From Polaribacter atrinae (GTDB lineage Bacteria; Bacteroidota; Bacteroidia; Flavobacteriales; Flavobacteriaceae): 64,000 nucleotides of DNA. The stretch covers positions 1,114,501-1,178,500 of the forward strand of contig NZ_CP150660.1 of assembly GCF_038023995.1 (NCBI RefSeq), written 5' to 3'. Numbering within the stretch: the stretch's first letter is position 1; every line of letters begins with the position of its first letter. The position numbers were made by a program, and so were the translations under genes. The notes under the pieces are model-generated. The model was not told where the DNA came from and made no database searches. It saw only the letters and a list, made by a program, of their open reading frames with translations. Below are positions 8,309 to 17,109 of the stretch, one piece after another.

Positions 8309-8812
8309 ATGCAATTGAGCTTTAAAGAAAGAGTCCTGCTCTTTATTAAAAACATAGGAAGAGTCTTGAAAAAGTCTCTGATATGGCTAATTATATCGTA
8401 CATCATACCGTTACTTAATATACTCATATTGTGGGCGATGAGAAAAAATGATTTTACTGTTGATATTAGTGTTGTTTCAATCATTATAGCAACTAACAGT
8501 TGTATTATCACCTCATTACTTCACCTATTCTATCTAAATGAGAAGAAAAGAGAATTTACATTTGTAGGAAGTATCATTTGCATATTAATTTCAGTTGCGT
8601 TATATGTTTTAAGCCTTGTTCAAGTGGAATTACAAAATCAATTTATTGATATTTCAATTTATGAATGGGGTGCTTATTTAACTTTAGCTTTTTCAATTTT
8701 ACTTATCCTTATTTCAAAATATGATGAAGTGCAAGCAATAAGTGAATTTAAAGCAAAAGAAAGTAGAAATACTTCTAAGACAACTGTTAACGGCAAAAAT
8801 GTTAAGGTATGA
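8309..8812 (+). CDS. Hypothetical membrane protein (about 4 TM)
   Basis: 167 aa with hydrophobic segments near residues 27-45, 51-70, 82-101 and 116-134. It overlaps the next gene by 4 bp (ATGA), so the two are translationally coupled. The DGQHR partner suggests a two-gene accessory or defence module. Family not recognised. Confidence 0.7.
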   Translation: MQLSFKERVLLFIKNIGRVLKKSLIWLIISYIIPLLNILILWAMRKNDFTVDISVVSIIIATNSCIITSLLHLFYLNEKKREFTFVGSIICILISVALYVLSLVQVELQNQFIDISIYEWGAYLTLAFSILLILISKYDEVQAISEFKAKESRNTSKTTVNGKNVKV

Positions 8813-9885
8813 AGAACACTATTAGATTAAAATCAATAAAAGTGCATCAATCGATAGGGAATTTTTACTTAACATCTATTGATCCTCAGAATTTGCTTGA
8901 AATGTCAAGAGTAGATAGAAGACGAATCGAAAATGATGAGGAAGTTATAGGAATTCAAAGAGAATTAAAACCAGAGAAAGTTAGACAGATTAAAAAATAT
9001 CTATCAACAAACAAAGCTACCTTTCCTAATTCTATTATACTAAATGCTGAAAAGAAGTATGTTGTTAATATTACCGATGATTCTATTGAGTTAGAAATAA
9101 ATGAGAATACGTTTACTATCATAGATGGGCAACATAGATTAGAAGGATTTAGAGATAACCCTATTTCAAATTTTGATTTAATTATTTCAATTTTTATTGA
9201 ACTTGAAAATGATGAACAAGCTGAAATATTTACAACTATAAATTCCCAACAAACAAAAGTTGACCCTTCACACAATCTCCATTTAGAATTAGAAAGTAAA
9301 CTGTATACCCCAATTAAGATGATGATTGAGATAGCTCAAGCATTTTCTTATGATAAAGAATCTCCTTGGTTCAATAATATTAAGTTGATGAAAAACTCAA
9401 ACAAGGGAATGATATCATTATCAGCATTTGTTAGACCACTGAATGCATTTACTTTTAACGATAATGATTATTATTTAATTAAAAACATATTAGATAAGTC
9501 ACCTAAAGAATTCCCTTCTTTCAATGAACTGAATTACGATAATAAGAAATATATATTTTGGGATTTCTATAAAAACAGAGACTTTAATTCGACTTATAAA
9601 ATTTTATATAATTACTTCAAAGCACTTAGTATTGTTTTAAATAAAGATTGGTTGAATGAAAAATCGTTATTAAATAAGACAACGGGATATAATGCTTCTA
9701 TGAAATTGTTTAAAGATTTATTTAATGAAGGAATAAGTCAAAATGATTTGTCTTATGATTTTTTCTTTTCAAAACTTTCGCGAATGAATCGTTTAAACGG
9801 ACAAATAAACAGTGAACAATTTGGAGCTTCAGGTTACAAAGCATCCAACGATTTGTATAATGAAATGAAAAAAAACATTAGCTAA
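8809..9885 (+). CDS. DGQHR-domain protein (DndB-like)
   Basis: 358 aa. DGQHRLEGF at about residue 106 is the signature of the DGQHR/DndB family, and EQAEIFTTINSQQTKVDPSH is its usual continuation. DndB is the regulator of DNA phosphorothioation; many DGQHR proteins are orphans linked to other defence loci. No dnd genes are visible here; its only partner is the overlapping membrane protein. The stop overlaps R'' of attC 10. Confident in the domain, not in the role. Confidence 0.85.
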   Translation: MKNTIRLKSIKVHQSIGNFYLTSIDPQNLLEMSRVDRRRIENDEEVIGIQRELKPEKVRQIKKYLSTNKATFPNSIILNAEKKYVVNITDDSIELEINENTFTIIDGQHRLEGFRDNPISNFDLIISIFIELENDEQAEIFTTINSQQTKVDPSHNLHLELESKLYTPIKMMIEIAQAFSYDKESPWFNNIKLMKNSNKGMISLSAFVRPLNAFTFNDNDYYLIKNILDKSPKEFPSFNELNYDNKKYIFWDFYKNRDFNSTYKILYNYFKALSIVLNKDWLNEKSLLNKTTGYNASMKLFKDLFNEGISQNDLSYDFFFSKLSRMNRLNGQINSEQFGASGYKASNDLYNEMKKNIS

Positions 9886-10010
9886 CAATGTATATGAAAA
9901 ATAGGCGAATTGGTGCTAAATTCAAGGCTTGTGGCTCGTATCAAAGTTCGTTCATAACCGAAAGTTTTGTGCTTCGAAATCGCCTACTTTTCATATACTA
10001 ACCGTTAGCA
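9880..10010 (+). repeat. attC-like site 10 (atypical, AATGTATATG stem)
   Basis: R'' AGCTAAC, R' GTTAGCA. The outer stem is extended: TGTATATGAAAAATAGGCGA pairs with TCGCCTACTTTTCATATACT. The centre differs from both main classes. Confidence 0.85.
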
Positions 10011-10313
10011 AAAATAACTCGTTGGAACTGCTAAACAGAATTCTGCTGAACTGAACGCAGAAAATAATCACTCGATTTCTGACAATCATTCTGCTGAAAA
10101 TTACTCGAATTCTTCCGAACGGAACTTTGAAAATTTACTCGATTTCTGACAGAAATTATGCTGAAAAAATCACTCAAAATCGGAACCAAACTTATCGGAA
10201 TTTATAAAAACAGAGTTTTGTAAAATGAACAAAATCGCTTTCGGAATTTACTCAAATCTGTAAATTCGGAAATGGAATCTCGAAACCTGCTCACTAAAAT
10301 GTCTCGTTACTTT
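10011..10313 (+). other. Non-coding cassette C10
   Basis: No credible gene. Short motifs recur: CTGCTGAA, ACTCGATTTCTGACA (twice, near 10074 and 10138) and CGGAATTTA. R' GTTAGCA and R'' TGCTAAC are complementary, so it is a complete cassette. Confidence 0.7.
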
Positions 10314-10447
10314 TGCTAACAGCGTGTATAAAAAATTGCTTATATTGGCTTAACCAAAAGTGGTTGCTCGTTTGCTTGCTTCTGATTTTCCTTCGGAAAA
10401 TCCTCGCGCACAAACTCGCAACTTTTCATACACGCAACACGTTACCT
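10314..10447 (+). repeat. attC-like site 11 (class II)
   Basis: R'' TGCTAAC, R' GTTACCT. Stem GTGTATAAAAAATTGC / GCAACTTTTCATACAC, hairpin GATTTTCC TTC GGAAAATC. Confidence 0.92.
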
Positions 10448-10462
10448 GCCATATAACCACAA

Positions 10463-11212
10463 ATGAAAATTACTACTTTAACAATAAGTTTTTTACTTTT
10501 AATTAACTTCTCTTTCTCTCAAATTAAGAAAAAGGAATTGAGCGGAATATGGAAAACGAATAGTGAATTATTTGCAAAAACCGACACAATTAAATTTTAT
10601 CCAAATATTAAAGATTGTTACCAAACTAAATGGACTATTGAAAAAAGGAAATTTAAGACTAATGAATTAAACGTTTGCACAGAACCACCCAGAATAAGCG
10701 GAATCGTTGGAAAAGAAAAAATCAAATTGAGGAAAAAAGATTTCGGACAAATTATAGAATATTATCAAAATGGAAATTTAATTGATAAATACCGAATCAT
10801 TGAATTAAATAAAGAAAGTGAGCCAGAACTCAAACTTATGAATTTTGACAAATTGACTGAACAAAAACTCTATAAATATGTAGATTCTTTAGTTCATAAA
10901 GTCTTGAATTACGATTCAAAAAAAACAGAAAATGATACTGGAATAATAATATCGGATTCTAATCCAAATGTCAAAATAAGAGTTAGAGATGGCGTAAATG
11001 GAAATCCTGAACCATTATTAGTTGTTAATGGTTATCCTTTACAAGACAGAGAACCTTTAAAAGAATTATTGCTCGTAGAAACATATGGAATTACTTATCT
11101 GACTAAAGAACAGTCTGCGAGTATTTATGGTTCGAGAGCTATAAATGGAGTTATTATTTTACAGACATCTGAAAAACGATTTAAAAATGTCCGAAAAAAA
11201 TACGGCAGGTAA
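10463..11212 (+). CDS. Secreted protein with TonB-plug-like C-terminus
   Basis: 249 aa. Signal peptide ISFLLLINFSFSQ. After a beta-rich region, the C-terminal 60 residues contain VVNGYPL, a spacer, then ASIYGSRAINGVIILQT. This matches the carboxypeptidase-like/TonB plug segment of SusC/RagA receptors (DG.P..., SIYGSRAxNGVIIITT). No beta-barrel follows, so it is an orphan plug-like module. The last codons lie in R'' of attC 12. Confidence 0.7.
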   Translation: MKITTLTISFLLLINFSFSQIKKKELSGIWKTNSELFAKTDTIKFYPNIKDCYQTKWTIEKRKFKTNELNVCTEPPRISGIVGKEKIKLRKKDFGQIIEYYQNGNLIDKYRIIELNKESEPELKLMNFDKLTEQKLYKYVDSLVHKVLNYDSKKTENDTGIIISDSNPNVKIRVRDGVNGNPEPLLVVNGYPLQDREPLKELLLVETYGITYLTKEQSASIYGSRAINGVIILQTSEKRFKNVRKKYGR

Positions 11213-11338
11213 CACCGTATATAATTTATTGCTAGTTCTAGCCTACTTACGAAAATCCTCGCGGATTTTCTATTCGGTTTTTATTTGCTAAATTAGGTGC
11301 TTAAACCACGCAACAAACCATATACAAACACGTTAGGC
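11207..11338 (+). repeat. attC-like site 12 (class I)
   Basis: R'' AGGTAAC complements GTTACCT. R' GTTAGGC. Hairpin GAAAATCC TCGC GGATTTTC. Confidence 0.93.
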
Positions 11339-11353
11339 AAAATTTAAAAAAAT

Positions 11354-11815
11354 ATGAAAATCTACACACCAAATGATGGAATGAATGGATATAAAGGCTT
11401 TAAAAGAAAATTTGACTTTTTTATCCAACAATATGGAGAAGATGTATTTAATGAAATTAAAATGGAAACCTTAAATTCTCCAAACGTAATTAACTTATAT
11501 CGTTCTTTAGAAAACAAATATTATCCAACAGCTGAAAATATTATGAATGTAACTTCCGAAGTTAATTACATAATTAAAAAAACTATAATAATCATACCTT
11601 CAAAGAAAAAATATGAAAAAAAGATTGATTATTCACATATCTGTTCTATGATTATATTGGAACATTGGATTCTGAATTTACTTCCATATCAAGAAGAAAA
11701 TCCACTAACATATAATTCTGGAGACATCAAAAAAGATGGTTTTATTTTTATGTCAGGAGTTATGTCAATTATTGAGAATGAATATCGAGAATTAGAAAAA
11801 AAATATCTAGATTAA
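11354..11815 (+). CDS. Hypothetical protein (duplicate of 39577-40038)
   Basis: 153 aa, soluble, begins MKIYTPNDGMNGYKGFKRKF. No family recognised. The protein is identical to that at 39577, and the whole cassette with its attC is repeated there. A small membrane-protein gene follows after 6 bp. Confidence 0.75.
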   Translation: MKIYTPNDGMNGYKGFKRKFDFFIQQYGEDVFNEIKMETLNSPNVINLYRSLENKYYPTAENIMNVTSEVNYIIKKTIIIIPSKKKYEKKIDYSHICSMIILEHWILNLLPYQEENPLTYNSGDIKKDGFIFMSGVMSIIENEYRELEKKYLD

Positions 11816-11821
11816 TAAAGT

Positions 11822-12133
11822 ATGGTAATATTTATAATTATAGTTGCATTAATTTACTTTTTCGCAGTTAGACCTTTTTTAAGACAGAAGAAAGCTGAAA
11901 GTTATATAAGTTATTACAATGTTCCAGATGAAATAAAAGAAATGATTGATTCTGAAAATGTATTTGATTTATCTGAAATTCTAGTGGATTTAGAGCTAAA
12001 TCAGGAATATAAAGAAGCTAAAATAATTCTTGAAGCAATTAACAGTAAAGGAATGAATTTTTCGAGAAGGGTTGACAAAATTCGAAATGAAATGAGAATT
12101 AAGGCTGGTTTAGGTCCATTGCAACATTTCTAA
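11822..12133 (+). CDS. Small membrane-anchored protein (duplicate of 40045-40356)
   Basis: 103 aa. An N-terminal membrane segment (VIFIIIVALIYFFAV) is followed by a helical cytoplasmic part (EIKEMIDSENVFDLSEILVD). Likely translated with the upstream gene. Identical copy at 40045. Function unknown. Confidence 0.7.
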   Translation: MVIFIIIVALIYFFAVRPFLRQKKAESYISYYNVPDEIKEMIDSENVFDLSEILVDLELNQEYKEAKIILEAINSKGMNFSRRVDKIRNEMRIKAGLGPLQHF

Positions 12134-12141
12134 AAAACTTT

Positions 12142-12275
12142 GCCTAACACCGTGTAATAAAAATTGCTTATTTTTAGCTTAACCAAAGTTTGTTGCATTT
12201 TTATAAACTTCTATTTTCCTGCGGAAAATAGCCGTTCATTTTAAACGCAACTTTCAATACACAAACACGTTGTGT
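12142..12275 (+). repeat. attC-like site 13 (class II)
   Basis: R'' GCCTAAC, R' GTTGTGT. Stem GTGTAATAAAAATTGC / GCAACTTTCAATACAC, hairpin ATTTTCC TGC GGAAAAT. Confidence 0.92.
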
Positions 12276-12291
12276 GTAAGCTGAAAAATCT

Positions 12292-13053
12292 ATGAACTAT
12301 AAGATTATCATATTATTAATTTTGTCAATTGGATTTTTTTCTTGTGAATCAAATGTTAAGAAATCACTAAAACCCAATGAAACTGAAAATATTGAGAAAA
12401 CTGTTTCAGAACCAAAACCTGAAATAAAAATAAAAAATGAATTTAGAGACACTATTTCAGTCGATTACCTTAAAAATAAAAAACTTCTTGACATTCTAAA
12501 AGTTTTGCCTGAAAGCACAATGAGAAGTTGGGAATGGAAAAAAGTTGATAGAGAAAAAACTGTAAGTTTTATTGAGAAAAATAATTTTATCATTGATACT
12601 ACAGAAATGTATAATAACATTAAATACATTCAACCTAATACAATTGGAATTCAAGTTGTTGATGGATTTTGGACATTGTCAATTTATCAATTTGAGGAAA
12701 ATGATTTTTTTATTGTCACCAATGATATAGTTGGAGATGGAAATGACATACAAACATTTAATTTTAAAAACAATGAACTAACACCAACTAAAATGATAAA
12801 TTGGTTTAACGACTTTGACTCAAAACTACTTTTAAAGAATTCAACTGAATGTATTGAATTATTAGAAGATAATCAACTGACATTTGAATATGATTTTAGA
12901 GACAAAAATATGATTAAAATATCTTCTTGGTTATTAAACAAAAACGAATCAAAAGGTTGCTTAAAAGGAAATTCAATAAATTACAAATTGAATAAATCAA
13001 ATAAGACATTCGACATTACTATAATCTATTGGAAAAACAATGAAACTGAATAA
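12292..13053 (+). CDS. Hypothetical lipoprotein
   Basis: 253 aa. Signal IIILLILSIGFFSC gives a lipobox Cys at about 18, followed by a charged linker (KPNETENIEKTVSEPKPEIK). The mature domain contains IVTNDIVGDGNDIQTF and is beta-rich. Not recognised. Confidence 0.75.
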   Translation: MNYKIIILLILSIGFFSCESNVKKSLKPNETENIEKTVSEPKPEIKIKNEFRDTISVDYLKNKKLLDILKVLPESTMRSWEWKKVDREKTVSFIEKNNFIIDTTEMYNNIKYIQPNTIGIQVVDGFWTLSIYQFEENDFFIVTNDIVGDGNDIQTFNFKNNELTPTKMINWFNDFDSKLLLKNSTECIELLEDNQLTFEYDFRDKNMIKISSWLLNKNESKGCLKGNSINYKLNKSNKTFDITIIYWKNNETE

Positions 13054-13060
13054 AGCCTAC

Positions 13061-13192
13061 ACACAACACCGTATATAATTTATTGCTGGCTCCTAGCCTA
13101 CTTACGAAAATCCTCGCGGATTTTCTATTTGGTTTTTATTTGTTAACTTAGTTGCTTAACCACACAACAAACCATATACAAAAACGTTGGCA
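13061..13192 (+). repeat. attC-like site 14 (class I)
   Basis: R'' ACACAAC, R' GTTGGCA. Complementarity with the cassette start extends beyond 7 bases (GTTGTGTGTA / TACACACAAC). Hairpin GAAAATCC TCGC GGATTTTC. Confidence 0.93.
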
Positions 13193-13217
13193 AACATACC
13201 CAAAAACAACCTTACAA

Positions 13218-14306
13218 ATGACAAATAACTTTTCATCCGATTCAATTTTGTACTATCCATCAATTGAATTTCAAAGTGAAACTTGGGTAAAAGCCGCAAT
13301 TACAATTAGGGATAAAATCTACCGAATAAAACCTGACGATTATTCCGCAAAAGACCCTGAAGAAATACAAATTGCAATTTCAGAGGGAATTATAGAAGAT
13401 ATTGTCCTTTCCGAACAAGACTTAAAACAAACAGCAGATAAATTTGAACATTATTGTAACGATTTAGAATGGTTTCCTGATGGTTTTGATTCCTCAACTT
13501 TTGAGGTTAGGTTACACGATGACAAAATTGATAGTCGACTAAAAGACTTTTTTAGAGAATTTTCAGGTCCTGTTGACAGAGACGGTTTTTATAGAATTAG
13601 ACCAGAAATAGCGAATGGATATATGTTTTTTCTTGCTGATTCAATTAGTAAAAGGAGAAATATTGCAAGATTAACTGACGACCCTGATATGTTTACTGCA
13701 ATGACATATTTTGATGTAGATGGAAATTTAGACGAATGGATTAGCAATGATGAGGCGACCGAACATTATTCAAATCTTATTATTGAAAATATGATACCAA
13801 GAGATATTCGTTCTATAAGAATGGATAGAATTATAAAATTAGCAGACAATCTTAAAAATAACAAAACTCAATTTCGAGAATTAGTTTCAGGCTTTTCCGA
13901 AAAACTATCTAAAATTGAAGATTCACAGTTTGCTTTAAAAGAAATTCAAAAATTCAAAAACGACATAGAAAACAGTCAAATGACAAGAAAAGAACTTGTT
14001 AGCGGATTTGCGAAAAACATAGTTCCTTCTGCTCTTTATGTTGGAGTTCCGACTTTAACAGCAAGTTTAATTGGAAGTGCTTTTAGCGGAAAAGATGATT
14101 TATTTAGTGCTGTACAGTTTGCTAATTGTGCTATAATTTCAAGTGTTGCTTCTGTTATGGATGCAGGAAAAGAAGTTAGGAAATCTTGGAACAGTAAAAA
14201 GTCAAATTACTATCTTGATTTACGAAAAGAACTGACATCAATGGAAACCAGTCAGATAAGAATTCAAAATATGACAAATAGATTAGACGAATATGTCAAC
14301 GATTAA
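13218..14306 (+). CDS. Hypothetical protein with C-terminal hydrophobic hairpin
   Basis: 362 aa from ATG 13218; the longer open frame starts inside attC 14 and is not credible. The N-terminal 200 residues are soluble (SSDSILYYPSIEFQSETWVK). After a helical region, two hydrophobic stretches (SALYVGVPTLTASLIGSAF and AVQFANCAIISSVASVM) could form a membrane hairpin near the C-terminus. Such an architecture recalls pore-forming effectors, but I cannot assign a family. Confidence 0.7.
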   Translation: MTNNFSSDSILYYPSIEFQSETWVKAAITIRDKIYRIKPDDYSAKDPEEIQIAISEGIIEDIVLSEQDLKQTADKFEHYCNDLEWFPDGFDSSTFEVRLHDDKIDSRLKDFFREFSGPVDRDGFYRIRPEIANGYMFFLADSISKRRNIARLTDDPDMFTAMTYFDVDGNLDEWISNDEATEHYSNLIIENMIPRDIRSIRMDRIIKLADNLKNNKTQFRELVSGFSEKLSKIEDSQFALKEIQKFKNDIENSQMTRKELVSGFAKNIVPSALYVGVPTLTASLIGSAFSGKDDLFSAVQFANCAIISSVASVMDAGKEVRKSWNSKKSNYYLDLRKELTSMETSQIRIQNMTNRLDEYVND

Positions 14307-14315
14307 AGTACGATT

Positions 14316-14449
14316 TGCCAACACCGTATATAATTTATTGCTGGCTTCTCGCCTACTTACGAAAGTCCTCGCGGACTTTCTTGGTCGGTAAATATTTACT
14401 AAATTAGTTGCTTGAAACACGCAACAAACCATATACATCAACGTTGGCA
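14316..14449 (+). repeat. attC-like site 15 (class Ia)
   Basis: R'' TGCCAAC, R' GTTGGCA. Hairpin GAAAGTCC TCGC GGACTTTC. Confidence 0.93.
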
Positions 14450-15014
14450 AACAGTTATCCAGACCAACAAAAATTGTGCTTAAATTCAAGTTTTTAGATT
14501 TTTAACAAAGGAAAAAATAAAATGAAACTGAATTTGAAATCGAAATTGAAATTAAAAAAAACAACGTCGGAATTAAATACTCTTGCGGAAAAAATACGTT
14601 GGAATTTTGACTTGCCCAATGTTAGTTCTTTAAATCGAAAATTTAGCAAACTGGAAACTTTTGGCTGAATATCAGAAACGCAAAACGTTGGAAAAAAAAC
14701 GGAATGAAAGGCGGAAATATTTTTGAGAATTTTAAGAAATAATAAACTTGAAATCTAAATTAAAAAATAGCGTTTGAATTTATCACTCTTGCGGAAAATT
14801 ACGTCGGAATTTTGATTTGCCAAATGTCAGTTCATAACATCGAAAATTTAGCAATCCGAAAAGTTCTGGCCGAATAGCAGAAACGAAAAACGTTCGGAAA
14901 ATAAACGGAATGAAAAGCGGAGATTTTTTTGAGAATTTTAAGAAAAAAAAGCTAAACTACGCTTGAGAAACAAAACGTCGGAATTTAACGATTGCGAAGA
15001 AAATAAAACCGATT
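14450..15014 (+). other. Non-coding cassette C15 (family A)
   Basis: No credible gene. It is closely related to 19474-20025 and 57807-58358. It contains an internal duplication: about 14581-14742 and 14787-14948 are diverged copies, each running from CTTGCGGAAAA through TTTGGCTGAATA-like and CGGAATGAAA motifs to GAGAATTTTAAGAAA. The repetition and family conservation suggest a structured RNA or DNA element. Confidence 0.75.
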
Positions 15015-15149
15015 TGCCAACACCGTGTATAATTAATTGCTTGGGTCGTTGCTTACTTACGAAAATCCTCGCGGATTTTCTTGGTTAGTGTTTTATTTAG
15101 TAAGTTTCTCGCTTGAACACGCAACTAATCATACACAAACACGTTGTGC
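15015..15149 (+). repeat. attC-like site 16 (class Ic)
   Basis: R'' TGCCAAC, R' GTTGTGC. Stem GTGTATAATTAATTGC / GCAACTAATCATACAC, hairpin GAAAATCC TCGC GGATTTTC. Confidence 0.93.
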
Positions 15150-15180
15150 GTCATTTAAGAAAAACCGAAAACGAAAGAAA

Positions 15181-16056
15181 TTGAGTTGGATAAACAAATT
15201 ATTTGGAACAAAAAAGGTAGAGGAAATTCCTACTCGAAAAATTGACTATATCCAAATAACAAAGGATTGGAACGCTGACCCAGTTTCGCCTGAAATTGAA
15301 TTAAAAGTCGATGGAATTGACTTAATTATGGATATTTATCTCAATCATTTTCAGTTCGACAAATATCAAAAAGGCGATAAAGTCAAAATCCGATTTAAAA
15401 ACTGTGCGGAATATTCTCTAAATACTTGCAATGACGAAGGGTATTTTTATGGACAATATAGAACAAATCACAACGAATTACCTTGGGGAGAATTTTATGA
15501 AATTAAAAGCGGATTAAATAATGAGTTACCAAATCCGATTGAGAAAATTCAACCAAATAATTCTGATAGAAAACATTTCATATTCTTTTTTAAAGACGAG
15601 ACATTTGAATGTCTTGCTTCTGATTATTATTTAGACTTTTACAACGAAAAAGTGTTGAGTAACTGTAAAACAAAATACAATGTAGTTTTAGGAGGTAAAA
15701 AAATTGGAACTTCAAAACTCGAAAAAGCAGACGCACCAATGGGAGTTGCTTTTGGAATAATTGAATTTAATGGAATAAAAACGCCATACGAATTCTTTAA
15801 AGAATACTGCTTGAAAAATAATATTGTAATAAATACTGACGACCCAGAATTTGAATTTATTGATACTCAAGTAATATCAGAATTAAAAGTATTCAGACAG
15901 GATGGACTTGAAATAAAAGGAGTTGCTGGAAATACAATTACGGGAATGAAAGATGAAGGATATGAAATCTCAATTTTGGGAATAAGTTATCCTTTTTATA
16001 AAGAGGAATTTCCTCATCACGTTGAATATTATAAAAATATGTATAAATCGGAATAA
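15181..16056 (+). CDS. Hypothetical protein
   Basis: 291 aa from TTG 15181; the upstream part of the frame is attC sequence. It starts MSWINKLFGTKKVEEIPTRK. The body is beta-rich (IELKVDGIDLIMDIYLNHF, KGDKVKIRFKNCAEYSLNTC). No signal peptide or membrane segment. Not recognised; a short basic N-terminal amphipathic segment is typical of many immunity-like cassette proteins. Confidence 0.65.
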   Translation: MSWINKLFGTKKVEEIPTRKIDYIQITKDWNADPVSPEIELKVDGIDLIMDIYLNHFQFDKYQKGDKVKIRFKNCAEYSLNTCNDEGYFYGQYRTNHNELPWGEFYEIKSGLNNELPNPIEKIQPNNSDRKHFIFFFKDETFECLASDYYLDFYNEKVLSNCKTKYNVVLGGKKIGTSKLEKADAPMGVAFGIIEFNGIKTPYEFFKEYCLKNNIVINTDDPEFEFIDTQVISELKVFRQDGLEIKGVAGNTITGMKDEGYEISILGISYPFYKEEFPHHVEYYKNMYKSE

Positions 16057-16064
16057 AAACGAAC

Positions 16065-16198
16065 GCACAACACCGTATATAATTTATTGCTGGCTTCTCG
16101 CCTACTTACGAAAGTCCTCGCGGACTTTCTTAGTCGGTAATTATTTATTAAATTAGTTGCTTAAACCACGCAACAAACCATATACAAACACGTTGCCA
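16065..16198 (+). repeat. attC-like site 17 (class Ia)
   Basis: R'' GCACAAC, R' GTTGCCA. Pairing with the cassette start extends (GTTGTGCG / CGCACAAC). Hairpin GAAAGTCC TCGC GGACTTTC. Confidence 0.93.
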
Positions 16199-16220
16199 CA
16201 CATAAAAAAACTGAACGAAA

Positions 16221-16964
16221 ATGTTCTGGAATAAAAGAAAAAAATTACCAATTACAGAAGAAGACAAAGTTTGGATTGATGAAGATTTAATTTGGTTAAA
16301 AGCTGAATTAGGAAAAGAACATTTTATGGAAATTCAAACTGTGAAACCAACAAAAGAATTTTATAACAGGAATTTCGATAAAACAGAAAAAGATGCTGAA
16401 TTCATTTTAGAACGAACAATGGAATTAATGAGCATCAAAGATGTGGAAATAAAACTTGACTTTTTTTCAGATGGAATCGTAGAATCCGAAAATGGAACAA
16501 TCTTAACAACACCTGCTGACATAAATGGAGAATGGGAAAGTGCAGCTGGAACTTACGAAAAGAACGAAAAAGGAATTGTAATATCAATTGAAACTCAACA
16601 ATTAAAAGATCCTATTTCATTAATTGCAACAATTTCTCACGAATTGTCTCACCAAATATTATTAGGAGAAAATCGAATTGAGGAAAATGATGAATATTTA
16701 ACTGACTTAACAGCTATAACTTATGGTTTTGGAATTTTTATAGGTAATTCAAGATTTAATTTTTCACAATTTTCAACAAATGGAGGATTTGGCTGGCAAT
16801 CAAGTGGAATTGGATATTTACCTGAACAAATAATAGCTTATTCAATGGCTTGGTTATCTAATGAACGAAATGAAAATACAGAATATTCAAACTTTTTGAA
16901 ACCATCAATAAAAAAGTATTTTAAAAATAGTTATGAATATTTGAAAAATGAAAAACCTGAATAA
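16221..16964 (+). CDS. Putative HEXXH metalloprotease-like protein
   Basis: 247 aa, soluble. SHELSHQILLGE at about residues 139-150 contains HELSH, a zincin-type HEXXH motif; a third ligand may be E/D in NDEYLTDLTAITYGFG, where glutamate or aspartate follows as in many minigluzincins. No signal peptide, so it is probably cytoplasmic. Sole gene of cassette C17. Peptidase activity is inferred from the motif only. Confidence 0.65.
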   Translation: MFWNKRKKLPITEEDKVWIDEDLIWLKAELGKEHFMEIQTVKPTKEFYNRNFDKTEKDAEFILERTMELMSIKDVEIKLDFFSDGIVESENGTILTTPADINGEWESAAGTYEKNEKGIVISIETQQLKDPISLIATISHELSHQILLGENRIEENDEYLTDLTAITYGFGIFIGNSRFNFSQFSTNGGFGWQSSGIGYLPEQIIAYSMAWLSNERNENTEYSNFLKPSIKKYFKNSYEYLKNEKPE

Positions 16965-16971
16965 TTACGTG

Positions 16972-17104
16972 TGGCAACACCGTATAAACTTTATTGCTGG
17001 TTTTAGCTCACTTGGGAAATTCCTCCGGAATTTCGCCGTTCGTACTTTATTTATTAAATTCACTGCTTAAACAACGCAACAAAGCTTATACAACAACGTT
17101 GCCA
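16972..17104 (+). repeat. attC-like site 18 (class Id)
   Basis: R'' TGGCAAC, R' GTTGCCA. Stem GTATAAACTTTATTGC / GCAACAAAGCTTATAC, hairpin GGAAATTCC TCC GGAATTTC. Confidence 0.93.
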
Positions 17105-17109
17105 CACAT

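Noticed and set aside
13152..13217. Upstream extensions of reading frames into attC sites (e.g. at 13152, 15037, 23221, 32127, 34873, 47382).
   Set aside because: These parts encode translated attC sequence, conserved at DNA level for recombination; a normal start codon lies just after each cassette boundary.
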